Origin: Myxococcaceae bacterium | Lineage (GTDB): Bacteria > Myxococcota > Myxococcia > Myxococcales > Myxococcaceae | Length of the DNA: 64,000 nucleotides | Direction of reading: 5' to 3' | NCBI GenBank assembly: GCA_019694575.1 | Contig: JAIBBR010000002.1 | Location: 1-64,000 of the forward strand | Shown: positions 27,830 through 36,598 of the stretch, piece after piece | How positions within the stretch are numbered: position 1 is the first letter of the stretch | Layout: the number at the start of each line of letters is the position of its first letter | Translations under genes and position numbers: made by a program | The notes under the pieces: generated by a model | Told to the model about the DNA's origin: nothing | Seen by the model: the letters and a program-made list of their open reading frames with translations, nothing else | Database searches by the model: none

Positions 27830-28585
27830 ATGAATACCATCAAGCCCCGAACTAAAGACGCTCTCTCACGGCGCAGTGTCGATGAGCCGGCCCCGAAAAG
27901 CGAAGCACCAACGCCTACTCCCTATGTCTCGGGCGACCACCTTGGCATCGGTGCCCTGGCTGGGCGCGGCGTGCAGATGCTGGTTCACCGCCCCGATGTT
28001 TTGCTGAAGCGGCTGTCGACGGCAGCCTACGTGGGCGTGTGGGCCTACGACCGTTATGCCAAGCACCACCCGGCGGTGACTTCACAGAAAATGGTCTACG
28101 AGCTGGCGAAGGCCGCCCTCTCTGAAACCAAGCTCGGGGGCGTTACCCTGCAGGCGATGGGGCAGGGTGGCCTGATGGCCGCGAAGCTCGCCGGCACTAC
28201 CGGCAGTGCTGCTCCCGCTTCGACGCCCACTGCGATGTCGCCGCTGGCCAAGGCAGTGCCTTACTTGAACGCGTTGGCCGTGCCCTTGGCCGCTTACCGG
28301 TTAAAGCAGCTCGAAGAAGACCCCACGGCCACCCCGCTCGAGCGAAACTTGGCGCGCGCGTCGTTGGCGTTTTCGACGGTGGCCGCCGCCTCGGGCTTCA
28401 CGTCGAACCCGGTGGGGTGGGCCGTTTCTGCCGGAGCGGGCGCGCTGGCCGGCGTATCAGACATTGCCCTGATGGCGAGTCGTTACCGCGAAACGTTGGC
28501 GGCGATTTACAAACGCGCCGAAGAAGGGGCGATGAAGTTGTGGCGTGGTGAGGAAGACCCGGTCGCAGAGGGCGCCGGCGCCTAA
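27830..28585 (+). CDS. Hypothetical protein with hydrophobic, Gly/Ala-rich C-terminal half
   Basis: The predicted protein has 251 aa. A disordered Pro-rich N-terminus (residues 1-35) leads to helical segments; two of them (AKAVPYLNALAVPLAAYRL and GFTSNPVGWAVSAGAGALAG) could associate with membranes. No family is recognised. It lies 42 bases after the receptor stop, and the next gene begins immediately after its TAA, so the three may be one transcript. Confidence 0.6.
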   Translation: MNTIKPRTKDALSRRSVDEPAPKSEAPTPTPYVSGDHLGIGALAGRGVQMLVHRPDVLLKRLSTAAYVGVWAYDRYAKHHPAVTSQKMVYELAKAALSETKLGGVTLQAMGQGGLMAAKLAGTTGSAAPASTPTAMSPLAKAVPYLNALAVPLAAYRLKQLEEDPTATPLERNLARASLAFSTVAAASGFTSNPVGWAVSAGAGALAGVSDIALMASRYRETLAAIYKRAEEGAMKLWRGEEDPVAEGAGA

Positions 28586-28586
28586 A

Positions 28587-29540
28587 GTGAAAGCCGAGCT
28601 CAAGGCCGCGCTCGCCGAGCCCATCGAAGTGCGCGAGCCTTCGATAGCGGTGAGCCCCGAAGAATTAATGGTGCGCCTGTTCATGGCGCGTCACGCTCAC
28701 GCCGCGCGCACACCGTTGTCCCCCACTGAGCCGATAACGCTCGACACCGAAGTCACGCTCGACGCGATGGCCTTAATTGACCAACGCCCGGTTCCGCTGA
28801 GCGTGCTGCGCGGCCAACAGATATTGCTCACCCAGCCTGGCGTAGAGCCGCTCGCGGCGGCTTTGCTGGGCCGCAAGGTGGGCGACGAAGTGCGCTTCAT
28901 CGCCCCGCTGCCCGACACTTTTCCGTTGGCGCGTTGGCGCGAAGGCCCTGTGCAGCAAGTGGCGTGGGTGCGGCAAGCAGTAAACCTGCAGTGGCCCAAA
29001 GAAGACGACGCGCAGTTTCTGCGTGCGCTCGGCTTGGGTGCCGACTTGAAAGACACCTTCAAAGTGCTGGCCCAGAGCGCGGCACAAGAACACGCATTGC
29101 AGTCGATGGTGCTGCTGGGCGAAGACATCGCCTTGTTGCTCGCCACGAGGCTCAAGCTGGTGGCTGACGAGCGCGCTATCGACGCGGTGCTTTCGGCGGC
29201 CTGGGCGCACACTGACGGCGCGGCGCTCTTGGGCTTGCAGCAAAGCCACGCGGTGCTGCAGGCGTCGCGCTTGTCGTGGCGCCATGAGCCCCAATTGCGG
29301 TCGCTGGCGCAAAGACAGCACCTCACCCGCGAAGTCATTGGCCAACTGGCGCAAGACAACGCGTTGTCGGTGAAAGAATTGGGCAGCGTGGTTGAGCAAG
29401 TGGTGGCGCCGCACGCGGTGGGCCACTCAGCGCTCTCGGGCCGCACCGCTTCATCGCTGCTCAACCTCGCCAATGCCGCCGCGTGGACCGAAGCCATGCG
29501 CCAAGTCACGCGTTTGCCGTGTGTGCGGTTTCTTGCCTGA
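28587..29540 (+). CDS. Hypothetical protein with trigger-factor/FKBP-like segment
   Basis: The predicted protein has 317 aa from GTG 28587, directly after the preceding stop; GTG 28545, overlapping the previous gene, is the alternative. Residues about 50-140 (LDTEVTLDAMALIDQRPVPL; GRKVGDEVRFIAPLPDTFPL) resemble the peptidyl-prolyl isomerase insert of trigger factor, where a VGDxxxF/I loop precedes hydrophobic strands, and the C-terminal part is helical like a SurA/trigger-factor arm. It may be a divergent chaperone. The assignment is weak. Confidence 0.5.
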   Translation: MKAELKAALAEPIEVREPSIAVSPEELMVRLFMARHAHAARTPLSPTEPITLDTEVTLDAMALIDQRPVPLSVLRGQQILLTQPGVEPLAAALLGRKVGDEVRFIAPLPDTFPLARWREGPVQQVAWVRQAVNLQWPKEDDAQFLRALGLGADLKDTFKVLAQSAAQEHALQSMVLLGEDIALLLATRLKLVADERAIDAVLSAAWAHTDGAALLGLQQSHAVLQASRLSWRHEPQLRSLAQRQHLTREVIGQLAQDNALSVKELGSVVEQVVAPHAVGHSALSGRTASSLLNLANAAAWTEAMRQVTRLPCVRFLA

Positions 29541-29635
29541 CGCGGTGCGTCGAAAAGAGCTGCGCGTATGTAGCCCAAGGTGGTTTGAGGCAGTGACCCT
29601 TTCGTGTAAGAGGCGCGCTTCAAAGGGGGGACGAC

Positions 29636-30493
29636 GTGGTTGCCAGCCTGCTGTTGATGACACTCTTGGCCGCTCCCTCACCCGGCGAGATAGAGCAGTT
29701 CAAGCGGCACTTCACGGCCGGTGAAGCGCTCTTCGAGAAGAACGAATTTGGCGCGGCGATTTGGCATTTTCGAAAAGCTGAAGCAATCAACCCCACGCCC
29801 GAAGTGGCGTACGACTTGGCCAAGTGCCACGAGCGCGTCAACGACACCGCCTTCGCTGTCTATTATTACCGGCTCTATTTGAAGCGCGCGCCCACTGCGT
29901 CTGATGCGCTCGAAATTGCCGAGCGGGTGGGCACGGCGCTCAACAAAGCCGAAGGCGAAGGCAAAGGTCTGCTCGAGCTCGACACCTTTGCGTCAGGGCC
30001 CATGAGCGTCGCCGGCCGCACTTTTCCCTCCTCACCGGCGGTGATGTTCTTGGCCCCGGGTGAATACGAAGTGCACGCGCAGTTTCCCAGTGGGGCGAAA
30101 AAAATGGGCGTGCAAGTGCGCATGGGCAAGACGACGAGCGTGGCCTTCGAGCCGATGCCTCCGCCGCTCATCTCGGCGGTGGCCACCTTGCGCGCTGAAG
30201 TGCTGGTGCCCCGGCCTTCGCAGCCGTTGCCGTTGAAGCGCATGGGTGCGTACGGGTTGTGGGGCGCGGGGCTGGCCGCGGTGGTGGTGGGCAGTGTGCT
30301 GGGTGCAATGTCTAACGCCGAAGCGGGGCGGTTGAAGACAGAACCTTTGCGCGTCTCGCAAGCGCGAGACATCGCGTCGTCGGCCAATAGCAAAGCAGCG
30401 GCGGCGAATGCGCTGTGGGTGACGGGTGGCTTGACGCTCGCCGCGGGCACCGCGCTGTTTGTCTTCTCGCTGCCTGAACCGGGCATGAAATGA
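29636..30493 (+). CDS. Exported TPR-containing membrane protein
   Basis: The predicted protein has 285 aa. GTG 29636 follows AAGGGGGGAC. A short signal (VASLLLMTLLAAPSPG) leads to TPR-like helices (FTAGEALFEKNEFGAAIWHF; VAYDLAKCHERVNDTAFAVY). A PEGA-like beta segment follows (GLLELDTFASGPMSVAGRTF; FLAPGEYEVHAQFPSGAKKM), then two C-terminal helices (AYGLWGAGLAAVVVGSVLGA and ALWVTGGLTLAAGTALFVFS). This TPR-PEGA-two-helix layout is common in Myxococcota. It is immediately upstream of a large lipoprotein gene (10-base gap). Function unknown. Confidence 0.7.
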   Translation: MVASLLLMTLLAAPSPGEIEQFKRHFTAGEALFEKNEFGAAIWHFRKAEAINPTPEVAYDLAKCHERVNDTAFAVYYYRLYLKRAPTASDALEIAERVGTALNKAEGEGKGLLELDTFASGPMSVAGRTFPSSPAVMFLAPGEYEVHAQFPSGAKKMGVQVRMGKTTSVAFEPMPPPLISAVATLRAEVLVPRPSQPLPLKRMGAYGLWGAGLAAVVVGSVLGAMSNAEAGRLKTEPLRVSQARDIASSANSKAAAANALWVTGGLTLAAGTALFVFSLPEPGMK

Positions 30494-30503
30494 CGGGGGC
30501 ACC

Positions 30504-32783
30504 ATGAAGCCGTTTCGGTTCACTGCGTTGGCCGTGTTTTCGCTCGCGGTGTCGGCGTGCAATTGCGGCATCACCGTCGACCCTGAAGGGCTGCTGTGCG
30601 ACGAGGGCAACACCTGCCCGTCGGGCTACGTGTGCAGCGCGGGCGTTTGCAAAACACAGACGAACGTCAACGCCTGCACCAATGTGACTTGCACCACGCC
30701 ACCTGGGCCGAAGTGCGTGGGCGCGGTGCTGCAAACCTTCAACTTGCCGGGCACTTGCGCGGCGGGCAATTGCAGCTACGTCACGAAAGAGACGACCTGC
30801 GTCAACGGCTGTGTCGACGGCGCTTGTGTCGACCAAGACTTGTGTGGGGGGGTGAGCTGCGACTCGCCTCCGCCGGCCGACTGCCAGGGCATGCAGGCGC
30901 GCACGTTCATGTCGCCCGGCACTTGCACCAAAGGCACTGGGCAGTGCAGCTATTCGGCGTCGACGGTGAATTGCCCCTTCGGCTGCGCCGGAGCGGTTTG
31001 CGTGATGCGAGGCCTTTCGTTCGCGCAGACTTCGCCGCGGGTGAAACACCCCATCAACCATTTAGATGTCGCGCCCGGCTCCAACGGCAATTGGGTGATT
31101 GCGGTGGGCCCGGGCGGCCAAGCTTCGAAGTGGGACGGGCAGCGCTGGTCAACGCTGGCCACGCAGACGACGAGCAACTTGAACCGCGTCTTCTTTCGCA
31201 ACGCCAACAGTGCCTACATCGTGGGGGCCAACCGCACTTTTTTGAAGGTCGATGCTGCGGGCGTGACGCCGGTGACTGGTTTTCCCACTGCCCCGGCGGG
31301 CAATTTGAATTTGGTCGACGTGCATGAAGGCGGGCAGCGGCTCTTCGTCGTCGACGATGCCGGTGCCTGGTTCATGCAGACCAGCGCCAGTGGCACCTGG
31401 GCGAGCGGCAAGTTCAGCGCCGTCGGCGGCACGTACGGTGTCAACCAGCTCTACGTCGACAGTCTGGGCAACGCGCGCGCGGTGGGTATGAACAGCGTTT
31501 CAAGTGGAGGCTTCGTCGGCTACTTCGCAGCAAGTAGTAGCAAGTGGTTCGAAGACGTCGACGACCAAAACGGCGGCTCGAAGAACGCCTTCGTGTCGGT
31601 GGGCCCCTCGTACGTGGTCGACAGCAAGAATTCGAAGGTCTTTGTGGGCCGGTTGGGCGATGAGACGGTACGCCAGCACGCGGCAGATATGCCGTACTTC
31701 AGCGACGCCGAAATTCCGTTGCCCAGCCCTGAACCGGTGCTGGGCATTACCGGCAACCCCCTCGCCGTGGCGCTCAACCCGTCGGTGTACCTGTTGACCT
31801 TTTCGTCGTTGTTTCGCTCCACGCTGGTGGGCGGCATGAACCCAATCAGCCACGTCGAGACGCTGTTCAATTTTGCGCTGCGTGCTTCAGACACAGTGGT
31901 GATGTCGAAAAACGAAGCGCAAGGCGTGTTGGTGGCCGAAGTGGCGCCGCAGGGCAACAACGTGTTTCGCCTGGGCCCGTCGGTGCAAGAAGCGCTCGAT
32001 TTGGCCGCTGACTTTCAAGCCGTCACCACCTACGCCAACGGCTTGCCGCTGCTGGTGACGCAAAACAACGACGTGGCGTTCGGTGTGGCCAACAAGGCGA
32101 CCTATGGCTTTGCGCGCGGCCCGTTGATTCAAGTCAGCGACGCGGTGGGTACCGCGACCGGCGCGGTCATTGTCGGCGCGGCGGGGCTGGTTAACCGGTT
32201 CGTCGCTTCGAACAGCACCTTCACCGGCATCACCGGCGCGACGCAAAAGCTGAACGCGATTTGCCGCGCTTCTGACAACGACATGTTCATCGTGGGAGCA
32301 AACGGCGCCATTTACCACTACACCGGTGGGGCCACCGTGACTGCGATGGCGTCGGGCACTGCGCAACACTTGAACAGCGTCGACTGCGCGGGTGGAGAAG
32401 TCGTGGCGTGCGGTGACAACGGCACCGTGCTGCGCTTCACTTCAGGCATGTGGCGTAGCATCGCCACCGGTTTGTCGGGCAACTTCGACAGTTGCCGTTT
32501 CGGCACCCATGGTACGGTCTATGCCGCCGGTAACGGCGTCTTCGCGAAGTTCGAGAACAACACGTGGGCCTCGCTCGCGGGTGACAGCAACGTGAAAAAG
32601 CTGATCATCTTAGGGCCTTCAGAGGTGTACGCCATCGCCGGTACGGGCAAACAGGTGAAGCGCTTCAACGGGCAGTCGTGGAGCACGCTCTTCACCAGCG
32701 ACGTGTTTCTCGCTGGGGGTGGCCAAGTGGGAACGAAGGTGGTATTCGTCGGCGATTCAGGCTGGGTTGTCGAAAGCCAGTAA
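30504..32783 (+). CDS. Large Cys-rich lipoprotein with WD/kelch-like repeat region
   Basis: The predicted protein has 759 aa. The lipoprotein signal (MKPFRFTALAVFSLAVSACN) is followed by three Cys-rich modules (LLCDEGNTCPSGYVCSAGVC; NACTNVTCTTPPGPKC; DLCGGVSCDSPPPADC), then about 550 residues of repeated short beta motifs of the type SKWDGQRWSTL, LNRVFFRNANSAYIVG and LNSVDCAGGEVVACGDNGTV, which suggest a beta-propeller facing outward. It is preceded by a TPR-PEGA protein and followed by a pseudokinase gene. It probably sits on the cell surface. Ligand unknown. Confidence 0.75.
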   Translation: MKPFRFTALAVFSLAVSACNCGITVDPEGLLCDEGNTCPSGYVCSAGVCKTQTNVNACTNVTCTTPPGPKCVGAVLQTFNLPGTCAAGNCSYVTKETTCVNGCVDGACVDQDLCGGVSCDSPPPADCQGMQARTFMSPGTCTKGTGQCSYSASTVNCPFGCAGAVCVMRGLSFAQTSPRVKHPINHLDVAPGSNGNWVIAVGPGGQASKWDGQRWSTLATQTTSNLNRVFFRNANSAYIVGANRTFLKVDAAGVTPVTGFPTAPAGNLNLVDVHEGGQRLFVVDDAGAWFMQTSASGTWASGKFSAVGGTYGVNQLYVDSLGNARAVGMNSVSSGGFVGYFAASSSKWFEDVDDQNGGSKNAFVSVGPSYVVDSKNSKVFVGRLGDETVRQHAADMPYFSDAEIPLPSPEPVLGITGNPLAVALNPSVYLLTFSSLFRSTLVGGMNPISHVETLFNFALRASDTVVMSKNEAQGVLVAEVAPQGNNVFRLGPSVQEALDLAADFQAVTTYANGLPLLVTQNNDVAFGVANKATYGFARGPLIQVSDAVGTATGAVIVGAAGLVNRFVASNSTFTGITGATQKLNAICRASDNDMFIVGANGAIYHYTGGATVTAMASGTAQHLNSVDCAGGEVVACGDNGTVLRFTSGMWRSIATGLSGNFDSCRFGTHGTVYAAGNGVFAKFENNTWASLAGDSNVKKLIILGPSEVYAIAGTGKQVKRFNGQSWSTLFTSDVFLAGGGQVGTKVVFVGDSGWVVESQ

Positions 32784-32807
32784 CCAAGCCGTCCTCGAGG
32801 GGTTTTT

Positions 32808-34271
32808 GTGCAGCCACGCCGCCCAACAGATGAAGTTCAGTCTGCGCCGTTCTCGTTTTTGCCCAGCGACGTGACGGGCAGCGAGCTCGATGCCCGCTTT
32901 AAAATTCGTGCCCCGCTGCGGTGCGACGGTATCGGCCGGTTAGATTGTGCCGAAGACACCGAGTCAGGCATGCGCATGGCCGTGCGTTGGTTGCCGCTCG
33001 AGGCCAACGGCGATGCCGCGGTAAAAGCCTGTGAGAAGTTGCCGCAACACCCGACCTTGCCGCGCATTCGGCAAGTGGGGCAGGTGGGCAGCGCCGCCTA
33101 CGTGGCAATGGACTTTCCCGATGGGCAGCTGCTGTCGACCCGTCTGGGCGAAAATTTCGGCGCGCCCGAGCTGATGCGCATGGGCGGGCAGATCGCCGAC
33201 GCGTTGGCCACCATTCACACCCAGGGCGTTTTTCACGGTGAGCTCTCGGCCGAATCGGTGTTGCTCGCCGGCGACCGCGCCTTTCTGTGGGACATGCCGC
33301 TGGTCATCGCCAACCGGTTGACTGACCGCCGTGGTGAAGAGCGGTTGATGCAGCAGCTGGTGAAGACGGCGCATTACCTTTCTCCTGAGCGGGCGCGGGG
33401 TGCTCCGGCGTCGGCCGAGGGAGACGTTTACGCTTTGGGCGCGGTGCTTTCTGTTGCCGCGGGCGCGGTGTTGTCGACGGGGTCGACGTTGTCGGTGGTG
33501 CACTCGGTGGCCACCTACAACTGGTCGCCAGAAGTGCCGTCGCGGTTGCCAGTGCCTTTGCAGAATTTGCTCGAGAGCATGCTTTCGCCTGAACCCAAGG
33601 CGAGGCCCAACGCGGCCAAAGTCTCTGAATGGTTGTTGCGGTTGTCGGCGCCGGCCACGGTGCCCGAAATGCCCCAAGTGGGCGGCAAAAGGGTGCCCGC
33701 TGACTTTGGCTTTAGCCAACCGCCGACGGTCGAAAACCCGGCCCGGGTCGATTTGCCGGTGGTGGAAATGGGGCCTTCGGTGGCGCTGCACGACAACCTC
33801 GAAGTGGCGCCTGACTTGGCGGCCGAGGCGGTGACTTTGACCGCCGAAGAAGTGAACGCGGTGGGTGGCCGAACGCTGCGTTCTCTGTGGGGTGTTGGTT
33901 TGGCGGTGTTGGGCGTGGCGTTGAGCGTATTGGTGTTGGCGCTGCGGCCTACGACGAAAGCGCCAGTGGCGCAGCGCGAGCCGCAGCCGGTGGTGGCCCC
34001 AGCGCCCGTGACCGAAAACCCAGCCCCCATGGTGGCTGTCGAGACCGACGAAGTCGTGCTGCCCGACACTGAAGCGCTCGAAGACTTTTTGGCGCCCTTG
34101 AAGAAGGCCCGCCTCAAGACGCAGAAGCCAGCGCCGGTGAAGCGCAACGTCACCAAGCTGAGCGAAGCCTTGGGCAACCACGTCGAAGCCACTCCTCCCG
34201 CGAACAAAGATTTTGACTTCCTCGAAGAGACACCTCCACCCGCGTCGGAGCTCAAGCGGCCGAATTTTTAA
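32808..34271 (+). CDS. Membrane-anchored pseudokinase of the Hanks family
   Basis: The predicted protein has 487 aa from GTG 32808. The kinase fold is recognisable (YVAMDFPDGQLLSTRLGENF; THYLSPER-like AHYLSPERARGAPASAEGDV; YALGAVL), but the catalytic residues are missing: the VAIK lysine is Arg (MAVRW, residue 60), the HRDLKPEN loop reads HGELSAES (143-150), and DFG is WDMP. The glycine loop is also degenerate. It should not phosphorylate in the usual way. A membrane helix (GVGLAVLGVALSVLVLALRP, about 365) and a basic, Pro-rich tail follow. It is 82 bases upstream of the APH-like kinase gene, with a TAAGGAA...TTCCTTA dyad (34269-34300) between them. Confidence 0.82.
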   Translation: MQPRRPTDEVQSAPFSFLPSDVTGSELDARFKIRAPLRCDGIGRLDCAEDTESGMRMAVRWLPLEANGDAAVKACEKLPQHPTLPRIRQVGQVGSAAYVAMDFPDGQLLSTRLGENFGAPELMRMGGQIADALATIHTQGVFHGELSAESVLLAGDRAFLWDMPLVIANRLTDRRGEERLMQQLVKTAHYLSPERARGAPASAEGDVYALGAVLSVAAGAVLSTGSTLSVVHSVATYNWSPEVPSRLPVPLQNLLESMLSPEPKARPNAAKVSEWLLRLSAPATVPEMPQVGGKRVPADFGFSQPPTVENPARVDLPVVEMGPSVALHDNLEVAPDLAAEAVTLTAEEVNAVGGRTLRSLWGVGLAVLGVALSVLVLALRPTTKAPVAQREPQPVVAPAPVTENPAPMVAVETDEVVLPDTEALEDFLAPLKKARLKTQKPAPVKRNVTKLSEALGNHVEATPPANKDFDFLEETPPPASELKRPNF

Positions 34272-34353
34272 GGAAGGGCGCCCCCGCGCTGTTTCCTTAG
34301 CGCGTGAGGTTGAATGATGCGCGCCGCTCGCTTCGGTCATATGTAGAGAACGT

Positions 34354-35400
34354 ATGAGGGCGCCTCTTTCTGATGGAGAGCTGAACTCCCGCCTCAGTGC
34401 CTTGGGGTTGACGCGCGATTTGACGGTGCGTGCGCCGCCTCCGAGTAAAAACCGCACCGTGGTGTGCCGCCGTGGCCGCCAGCGCGTGTTGGTGAAAGTG
34501 GCTGACGGCGCGGGCAATGTCGGCGTGTTGCGTGAAGGCTCGGTGCTCGAGCGCATTACGCCGCTCGCTGGGCGCAGTGGCTCTCCGTTGCTCATTGCTC
34601 CGGTGGTGGCTTTTGAGCCGGCGTCGGGCTTGCTGGCGCTGGCGTGGTTGTCGTCGTCAGAGACACTGCACCATTTTCACCGCCGCACCGGTGAATACCC
34701 CAAGAGCGTGGCGCGGCAAGTGGGGGCAGGCCTGGGTTACTTGCACCAGCAGAGCCGCGAGTCGCCAGCCGGTTATGCTTTGGCCGACGCGTTTCGCGAC
34801 GAGAGCGATTTGCTCGAATGCTTTTTGCGCATGCGGCCCGAGTTTTATGCCCGGCTTTCAAGCGCGGGTTTGGGCTTTTTTGCCAGTGTGCAAGCCAACC
34901 GCGGCGCAATGGAGGGGTTGCAGGCCTTGGCCTCGGCGCAAGCCAGCGCGCACGACGCCACCTTGCTGCACGGTGACATGCGGCAGGCGAATTTGGTGCG
35001 GGTGGGCAAAGCCAAAGTGCCTCCGGTGGTGTTTCTCGACTGGGAGCAGTCGTTCTGGGGCGACCCCTCGCGCGACTTGGGCAGCCTGCTGGCTGACTAT
35101 GTGGGCGCGTGGCTGGCACCGGAGCACAAGAGCGAAGTGCTTTCACACACCGAGTTGTCTCAGTTCGCCCGCGCGCTGCTCGAGTCGTACGCCGAAGCGC
35201 GCGGCCCTTCGTTTTCGCTTTCTCAGGCGTTTCAGCAACGGGTGGTGCGCTGGGTGGGAGCGGCGCTGCTCATCGCGCTCTACGGCATTACCCATTACGA
35301 GCAAGTGCTGGACGAGCGCGGCAAAGGCCTGGCCCGGCAAGCGCTCGACATGTTGGCCGACCCGTCACGGTGGGTGTCGGTGATGTGGGGTGAAGCATGA
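34354..35400 (+). CDS. APH-type phosphotransferase, possible kinase half of a split dehydratase
   Basis: The predicted protein has 348 aa. It belongs to the aminoglycoside/choline phosphotransferase fold: Brenner motif LLHGDMRQANLVRV (about 205) and the following VVFLDWEQSFWGDPSRDLGS (about 228) give the catalytic Asp and metal Asp. The N-lobe has RQRVLVKVADG for the ATP-binding Lys. It overlaps the next gene by 4 bases (ATGA). The next protein looks like a HopA1-family protein; in class V lanthipeptide and thioamitide pathways exactly such a pair phosphorylates Ser/Thr and then eliminates phosphate. A plain small-molecule kinase is the alternative. Confidence 0.8.
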   Translation: MRAPLSDGELNSRLSALGLTRDLTVRAPPPSKNRTVVCRRGRQRVLVKVADGAGNVGVLREGSVLERITPLAGRSGSPLLIAPVVAFEPASGLLALAWLSSSETLHHFHRRTGEYPKSVARQVGAGLGYLHQQSRESPAGYALADAFRDESDLLECFLRMRPEFYARLSSAGLGFFASVQANRGAMEGLQALASAQASAHDATLLHGDMRQANLVRVGKAKVPPVVFLDWEQSFWGDPSRDLGSLLADYVGAWLAPEHKSEVLSHTELSQFARALLESYAEARGPSFSLSQAFQQRVVRWVGAALLIALYGITHYEQVLDERGKGLARQALDMLADPSRWVSVMWGEA

Positions 35401-36293
35401 ACTGGGGCGTTGAAGACTGCCTGTCGGCATTGAGCCGTTCGCTGACGAAGCAAGGTGGCGGTTACGCGCTCGAGGGGGTGGTGTTTTCGGCGGCAGACGC
35501 GGGCAATGTGCTGCGTCGCTATTTGCACCATCGGTTTTTTTGTGGGCGTACCAGCGCCACGCCGCCGGCGCGCTCGCGGGCTTCAGGCGACAGCGGCTTC
35601 GTGGGGTTGCTCGCCGATTCGACACGCGGCGCGAGCTGTTGGGAAAAAGGCTTTCGCATCGCCAAGCGGGGGGGCGAGTGGGTCTTCGCCAGCGACGGCC
35701 GGGTGTGTCTGTTTCTCGAAGAGCGTGGCCAGTGGGACCCTTTCGCCGGCCGTGAGGGTGAGCCGGTGGCGGTGCGGGTGCCGCGTTGTCGTGAGAATTT
35801 GGTGCCCTTTCGCTTCACGTTGCATGGTGGCTTGGGCGGCTTGAAGAAGGGCGAAGCGTTTCGAAAATATGTGCTTTCGGTTTCGGTAGAAGGCGCGCTC
35901 TCGGCGGTCGAAGTGTTGAGCAGCCGCGCGGCCGACCGGTTGAGCTTCGCGATGGCGGTGGTGAATGAGCCGCGTGACTTCGAGCGGCTCGACACCATCG
36001 TGGTCGACGTGGCCGAGCGCGACGACAAGGCGATGCAGAAGCTGCTCACTGATTTCGCGCGTTCGCAGCCGCACCGGTTGAGGGCGGGCGTGCCGGTGTT
36101 CTGCCGCCCAGTCGACATGGGGCTTTCGCGCGCCGAAGGTGACTTGAGCTGGGAAGACCGGGTCGAAGGTTTCGGCGAGCGCCGCTGCACCTGGTTGTCT
36201 GAAGCGGTGGCCGAATCGCTGAAGACGGGCGAGCTGAATTCGCGCGTTTGGCTGGGCAAGCTCGAGCAGAATTTGAAGCGTGTCGGTTCGTGA
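35397..36293 (+). CDS. HopA1-like protein, possible phospho-Ser/Thr lyase half
   Basis: The predicted protein has 298 aa. The pattern fits what I recall of the HopA1 effector family: an extended strand block (LVPFRFTLHGGLGGLKKGEA), FAMAVVNEPRDFERLDTIVV (family: PFxxKVLxxPxxYxRxDAxVLY), GVPVFCRPVDMGLSRAEGDL (family: xPxFTKxLxxGxxLAExP) and VEGFGERRCTWLSEAVAESL (family: SFGxHRCxLIAxAL). No signal or membrane segment. HopA1-type proteins in bacteria act as partners of APH-like kinases in Ser/Thr dehydration. No precursor peptide, YcaO or flavoprotein gene is seen in the window, so the substrate may be elsewhere or may be a cellular protein. The family call is by memory and needs a profile search. 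Confidence 0.6.
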   Translation: MNWGVEDCLSALSRSLTKQGGGYALEGVVFSAADAGNVLRRYLHHRFFCGRTSATPPARSRASGDSGFVGLLADSTRGASCWEKGFRIAKRGGEWVFASDGRVCLFLEERGQWDPFAGREGEPVAVRVPRCRENLVPFRFTLHGGLGGLKKGEAFRKYVLSVSVEGALSAVEVLSSRAADRLSFAMAVVNEPRDFERLDTIVVDVAERDDKAMQKLLTDFARSQPHRLRAGVPVFCRPVDMGLSRAEGDLSWEDRVEGFGERRCTWLSEAVAESLKTGELNSRVWLGKLEQNLKRVGS

Positions 36294-36334
36294 CGGCGGC
36301 GTGAATTGTTTGGCCGTGCCCCGTCACTGATGCG

Positions 36335-36598
36335 GGCTAGCCTTGGGGCCCCCAAGTGCGCGCCGGGGTCGAAGCGCGCGGCGGGTTGCCATCAAGCGGG
36401 TTTGCTCGAGTGATTTTGGGGCCGGTTCGCGGTCAAGCAGCAAAGGTGCGTGCTATTTCGTGCATTAGCGTACACACTCGGCACGCAGTTGAAGGCTGTC
36501 CATGAACGAAGCCTCTCAAAGTTACATGCGTCGATGAGAGCGTCGCGGCAACCCAGAATCTGACGACACGTCTACCCGGCCCTCGTCTCATTCGAGCC
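36335..36598 (+). mobile_element. MITE-like dispersed intergenic element, copy 3
   Basis: This occupies the first half of the gap 36294-36868. Shared blocks are GCCGGGGTCGAAGCGCG, GGGTTGCCATCAAGCGGGTT, GCTCGAGTGATTTTGGGGCC, TCGCGGTCAAG, ATGAACGAAGCCTCTC and ATGCGTCGATGAGAGC...GCAACCCAGA..CTGACGAC. The last two blocks match copy 4 closely over about 65 bases. The right end (CCCGGCCCTCGTCTCATTCG then AGCC) is the inverted counterpart of the opposite end of copies 1 and 4, which supports terminal inverted repeats. The 12-codon frame at 36502-36537 is inside the element and not conserved. Confidence 0.62.

Noticed and set aside
34269-34300. TAAGGAA...TTCCTTA dyad after the pseudokinase as a firm terminator
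   Set aside because: There is no T tract after it and the loop is long and GC-rich; noted only as a possible structure.
32964-34595. Long antisense Arg/His-rich frame (543 aa) opposite the pseudokinase
   Set aside because: Arg/His-rich shadow of a Gly/Ala/Val-rich gene; crosses two plus-strand genes and has no recognisable domain.
36502-36537. Small frame MNEASQSYMRR near the APH/HopA1-like pair as a possible RiPP precursor
   Set aside because: It lies inside a dispersed element; in the other copies the same block lacks the start codon or is out of frame, and it has no Cys or leader-core structure.
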